Shown here one piece after another: positions 59,664 to 64,000 of a stretch of DNA of 64,000 nt. A program made the position numbers and the translations under genes. The stretch comes from Voacanga thouarsii (taxonomy: Eukaryota; Streptophyta; Magnoliopsida; Gentianales; Apocynaceae): positions 1,984,001 through 2,048,000 of the forward strand of contig JANUWF010001224.1 of assembly GCA_026120185.1 (NCBI GenBank). The letters run 5' to 3'. A model generated the notes under the pieces. That model was not told the origin of the DNA. It worked only from the letters and a program-made list of their open reading frames with translations, and made no database searches. The stretch's first letter is position 1, and every line of letters begins with the position of its first letter.

Positions 59664-60955
59664 TGTTGGTGCGGACAAATGGTAAACTGCAATGGATGCT
59701 GAGATTGAGTCTATGTACCTCAATCAAGTTTGGGATTTTGTCATTGCACCTAAAGAGATTAAACCTATAGGGTATGAGTGAGTATACAAGAGAAAGAGAG
59801 GTGTGGATGAAAAGGTAGAAACCTTTAAAGTAAGGTTGGTTGCAAAAGGTTATACTCAGAAAGAATAGATTGATTATGAGGATACCTTTTCAACTATTGC
59901 CATGCTTAAGTCTATATGTATTCTCTTGACCATCGCATGTTACTACGACTACGAGATATGGCAAATGGATGTCAAAATAGGCTTTCTTCATGGCTATATT
60001 AGCGAAGACATCTATATATCCCAACTGAAGGCTTTGTTGGAAAGGCCAAGAACATATGGTCTATAAGCTTAAGAAGTCCATTTATAGACTTAAGCAAGCA
60101 TCACGAGTATAGAACATGCATTTTGATGAGACTGTAAAGTCTTATAGTTTCATACAAAATGTGGATGAACCATGTGTATATAGAAAGTCAGTTGGGAACA
60201 ATGTGTCCTTTATTGTACTTTATGTAGATGACATTCTACTCATTGAAAATGATGTAGGGACATTTTCATCTATAAAGGTTTGGCTATCAAGTCAATTTAG
60301 CATGAAAGACATGTGAGAAGTTAGCTACATTCTTGGTATTAAACTATTCAGAGATAGAAATCAAAGAATGTTAAGCTTATTCCAATCAGCTTATATTGAC
60401 AAGATACTGGCTAGGTTTAGCATGGATTAGTGCCAAGTGGCAATCATACCCTTTAGGCACGGATTGACTTTATCATTAAAGCAGTGTATAGGACACAAGA
60501 AGAAAAAGAGAGAATGAGTAGGATTCCCTATACTTCAGCAGTGGAAAGTCTTATGCATGCCATGCTTTGTACTAGGCCAGATATCTACTTTGCAGTAGGC
60601 ATGGTTAGCAGGTATTAGTCAAACCCTAGGAAAGAATGTTGGCAAGCCGTGAAGCATATACTTAAGTATGTAAAGGGAATGAGGGATTATAGGCTAGTTT
60701 ACAGAGCTAATGACTTAGTTCCTACTAGTTACATGGACTCAGATTTTCAGGCCGATAAAGATAAAAGAAAATCCATTAGTGGATATGTCTTCACTTTGTC
60801 TGAAGGAGCTATTTCATGGAAGAGTGTTAAACAATCTTGCATTGCTGATTCTGCCATAGAAGTTGAGTATGTGACAGCTTCAGAAGTTTCAAAAGAAGCA
60901 GTTTGGCTTCGGAAGTTCCTTACAGATCTAGAACTTAGAGTTATGCAACACATGG
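59664..60955 (+). pseudogene. Copia reverse transcriptase and RNase H, degenerate
   Basis: Begins abruptly with KTAMDAEIESMYLNQVWDF, the conserved pre-RT segment, then [13 protein letters not shown] and MDVKIGFLHGYI. RT is open at 60116-60316 (FDETVKSYSFIQNVDEPCVY, LYVDDILLIEND with intact YVDD). After stops, RNase H is open at 60649-60955 (MKHILKYVKGMRDYRLVYRA, SISGYVFTLSEGAISWKS, EVSKEAVWLRKFLTDLEL). The frame is cut at 60955 by TGATAGGGCC of an Athila-like LTR. The C-terminal tail is not in the window. Confidence 0.87.
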
Positions 60956-62736
60956 TGATAGGGCCTAAATTTTTATTTATTTTCTTAGTTTTTATTATAT
61001 TTTGTGATATTTTTAATACAAAACTAGTCACATTTCTTTCTATTTGATATTTCACTTGTAGAAATATTTTTCTATGATTTTGTACAAAAATAGGTGAATT
61101 TAGAGCTAATTGAATTATTTTATAGTGAAGACCCAGCCTCTGATCAAGAAGACAGACCTGGTGCTGGGCTAAGTCTGGATAAACCGAGAAAAGTGAAACA
61201 AAGGAACCAAAATTGGAATTGGAAAATAAGGAAAAAAAAAAACAAGTGAAATCCTAGGAAGGATTAATTAAGTCCGTGGGAGGCTTCAAGAGAGGAAGCT
61301 ACAGATCGGTTCTCGTGGCTCCATAAGAAGACAAAACGAGAAAAAAAAAGATAAGAACAAAGAAATGGACAATGAACTGAAGAAACAAACAAAACAAAAT
61401 CTAAAACGTAGAAAACATCCTTGGGAGGATGTCGAACTTCCTTGGGAAGATGCACAAGCTAAGCTATGGCTCACCAAAAGAAGAAAGGAAATTGCGGTGG
61501 CTTGGCTCGGGTGAGCCAAATTCAAAGGAAATGGAAAGAATAGTTTCTATGGCTCACATATGGCTTTGGCTTCAGCAAAAAGGACAAGAAAAAGTAATGG
61601 CTCGATGGCTTGGACTTTGGCTCAGTTTCGGTTTCAGTGAAGTTGAGGCGGTGGATTTTACAATTAATTCCAAATTTCTATTAGAAAATTACTTCTTCTT
61701 TTTTTTTTTGTTGGATTTTTAGGAAGTCTATAAGCCTATAAATATTGTCCATTCATGTATGTAAAAAGGTGTACAAAATGTGGATTATTAGAAAAATATT
61801 TTAGAGTGTACCACCACTATTTTCTCTAGAGAAATTTGTTATTCAAGGAGCATTGGTTTTGAAGAAATTTTTATTGGAAATTGAAATGCTTGTCTATGAG
61901 TATTTATCTCTTTCATTTGTTTTCTTTTTCTTTCACAATGATGAGTTTAATTATTTAATTGTATTTAGATATTGTTCTTGGATTTATAATTTTGAATTAA
62001 TTTAGTTCTTTGATTAATTAATTATTTTCCTTGGTATTTGATTACTTATTTTATTATGAAGTTGATTGGTTGATTTTTGTTATTAACTTGTTTGAAAAAT
62101 CGGTTGATAATAATTTCAATTAATTAATTTCATATTTGTTATTTCTTAACTTACTTGAAAAAAGGATTAATTTTTAAGAACTTGGGTAATTAAAGGTCAG
62201 TTGATGATTGCTAGAATATGGATTTATTGACTAATTTCATACTTTAAGTAACCTAGAGTATAGGGATTTATATGAAGATTTATTTTAATGCATCTTTTGA
62301 GTAAGACTGGTGAGATAGAATATATTCATTAAGTTACTTAGAAGATAGGGAATCATGAATTACAAATGAAGTGGTTCTAATTTATTCCTTCATGATGCCA
62401 AGATAATAATTGCTTGTGATAATTGTTAAGTAGTTCATGGTCATGTTTTTAAGAATATTTGTCTAATTACATATTTTTTCATCCTTGAGTTATATATATT
62501 TTTCTTTAATTTTCTTTTCATCATCTTATCACTTTATTAGGTTGGTTATATAATGAATGAAAAGTGGTTAGTATGTACTTGTTCCTTTGAGAATTGATAT
62601 TCGTTAATTCCCTATACTATACTTGCGATGAGTATACTTGTTCATATGTGTATTTTGGGATTAATGTTTAATTAAAAATTGGCTAAGGGATAAATTTAAA
62701 TTTAATAATTTTTATACACCCAAAATTTACAGATCA
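60956..62736 (+). repeat. LTR of a third Athila-like element
   Basis: Starts TGATAGGGCCTAAATTT inside the Copia RNase H and ends TTTACAGATCA, 1781 bp, followed by a PBS-like site. The U5 half follows the layout of 48540-49401 (CTATGAGTATTTATCTCTTT, ATGATGCCAAGA, CATATGTGTATTTTGGG), but the upstream half differs and is longer. The five bases before it are CATGG; the matching copy would be outside the window. Confidence 0.82.
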
Positions 62737-63830
62737 AGTTTTTGACGCCGTTGTTGGGCAGCAATATCATAAAAGCTTGGATTTCATTGATTTAGCCATG
62801 TGAATATGTAAATAAATAGATATATGGTAATAATTACTAACTTGTCTCAATTATATGCTGTATATGTTGTATATTGTCCCATTTAATTTTACTAACTCAA
62901 TATTAATGTGAAATATGTGTATTAATTGTATTCAACTATTCGATGATTTTTACGCCATAAATTTTGAGTCAATACTAACTCTTTGTATTTTCAAGTTTAG
63001 ACTTTTGCTGATGAGATATTTTAGACGAACTGAATTTATTCTATTTTAATTTTATTATATTTTAATTTTTAATTTTAGTTTAATATTTAATTTATGCATT
63101 CTTATTTTACATGTATTATGCCTGTGCATTAACTTAGGATTAATTTTTATGTATGTATTTATTTTATTTTTATATTAAAAGAAAAAATATTTTTTTATTT
63201 TGACTGAAGCCATTCCCCACCCCATTTCTCCTTTCTTTTTCTTCACATTTTCTTTTAATTTTTTCCTTTTTCTTCTTTTCCTTATTCTTTCCAGATTCCT
63301 GTATATATGTAAATCTTATTTTTAGGCACCATGTAAATAACTTTTCTTGTTGTATTATATATAATTATTTATTTTGATTTTTTTGGTTGTGAATAAACTA
63401 TATATTAGTGTGCTATAATAATAATTGTTGGTGTTGTTTTTTTATTAGTTGTTAAATATTTCATATAAGTAATACTAACAATAATAGTATTTATACTTGT
63501 ACTCTGTAATTAGAATATACTGTTGTATTTATTTTCTTAGTATTATTGTAATAGTTTAATTATTCCATGTAATAATAATAGTAAAAATAGGTATAATATT
63601 AATTAGTTGTAATTTATGTTGTTATATTATTGTACTATGCCTGTAACTGTTTCGTTGTTTTTACAATAATTCTTTTTTAATTTATGTTCTTAGTATTATT
63701 CGTTGCACTCTATAATTTATGTTGTTTTTATTGTTGTATTTTATTGCTGCAACTGTTTCTTTTATGTGCCCTTGTTTGCTTTCAGAATCATGCCGCGACA
63801 TGTCCTTATCATGCCGTGCATGCCATTAAA

Positions 63831-63879
<49 letters not shown>

Positions 63880-64000
63880 TTTTTAGAAGCCAACCCAAGC
63901 GATGGCTTGGCAGGCTTTGGTCAAAAGGTGGCAGCCTTATATCAGGTGGCCATGTGCCATTTTCTACCCCACTTCGCATGGCCATGTGCCATTTTGATAA
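62737..64000 (+). mobile_element. Internal region of the third Athila-like element (partial)
   Basis: The PBS-like TTGACGCCGTTGTTGGGC at about 62742 resembles the tRNA-Asp site of this group. The rest is AT-rich and non-coding up to the window edge, including (TA)n at 63833-63876 and a repeated GGCCATGTGCCATTTT (63949-63964 and 63979-63994). It may be partial or non-autonomous; the window ends before this can be judged. Confidence 0.65.
63833..63876. repeat. (TA)n microsatellite
   Basis: About 40 bp of alternating AT within the leader of the third Athila-like element. Confidence 0.9.

Larger units (their letters stand above)
55332..60955 (+). mobile_element. Copia LTR retrotransposon, 5'-truncated and interrupted at 60956
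   Basis: Truncated 5' LTR (55332-56288), degenerate PBS, long leader, gag, protease, a deleted integrase, RT and RNase H on the plus strand. It is related to the minus-strand Copia at 20209-29545 (same gag/pol words, same leader words, LTR core TTTTAGTCATTTTAGTAGCC). The 3' end would lie beyond the Athila-like insertion and outside the window. Confidence 0.85.

Noticed and set aside
61264..61722. ORFs at 61264-61525 (minus) and 61429-61722 (plus)
   Set aside because: Both lie in the U3 part of the third Athila-like LTR and overlap each other on opposite strands; no recognisable domain.

Overview
The window looks like heterochromatic intergenic DNA from a flowering plant. I found no host gene in it. 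It is strongly AT-rich. Nearly all of it can be assigned to plant LTR retrotransposons (Ty1/Copia including a Sirevirus-like element, and Ty3/Gypsy of the Athila/Tat type), solo LTRs, a ~150-bp satellite, microsatellites, a CACTA-like fragment and a fragment resembling an endogenous plant pararetrovirus. Every coding remnant carries stops or frameshifts except short pieces. The species cannot be named from the sequence.

Layout. Positions 1-1156 are TA/TATG/TG microsatellite. Positions 1157-3295 are a ~150-bp satellite array. Positions 3300-10949 are a Copia pol fragment split by a ~4-kb-class Gypsy-type solo LTR (4856-10437, TSD TGATA), which is itself split by a Copia solo LTR (8101-9637, TSD TAGCC). 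Positions 10950-11690 hold a CACTA-like end and degenerate AT repeats. Positions 11690-12475 and 38681-40139 are the same satellite in the opposite orientation, split by one Sirevirus-like Copia element (12476-38680, TSD CCTTC). That element carries three nested insertions: a Gypsy-type solo LTR (14675-18980), a full-length Copia on the minus strand (20209-29545, TSD GAATT, with a local ~1-kb duplication at its left junction), and an Athila-like solo LTR (32097-33618). Positions 40140-40648 are microsatellite again.

The right third starts with a minus-strand caulimovirid-like fragment (about 40649-42756) containing a promoter-like block. It is fused to the truncated 3' LTR of an Athila-like element on the minus strand (42757-55331, gag but no pol). 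A second non-autonomous Athila-like element on the plus strand (47961-54213, TSD ATCCA) is inserted in that gag. Then comes a Copia element on the plus strand (about 55332-60955) with a truncated 5' LTR, interrupted at 60956 by another Athila-like LTR and internal region that runs off the window.

The relative order of insertion can be read from target-site duplications: six are exact or nearly exact 5-bp repeats on terminal TG...CA boundaries, and host reading frames resume across the insertions. The most unusual architecture is the satellite. Once the Sirevirus is removed, two arms of nearly equal length (about 2.1 and 2.2 kb) face each other in inverted orientation, each bordered outside by TA/TG microsatellite. 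This resembles a very large foldback-like structure. The other points worth a look are the pararetrovirus-like promoter, clusters of GC-rich palindromes in AT-rich LTRs, a tRNA-like segment in the giant LTR family, and a domain shared between Sirevirus and Athila-like accessory ORFs.
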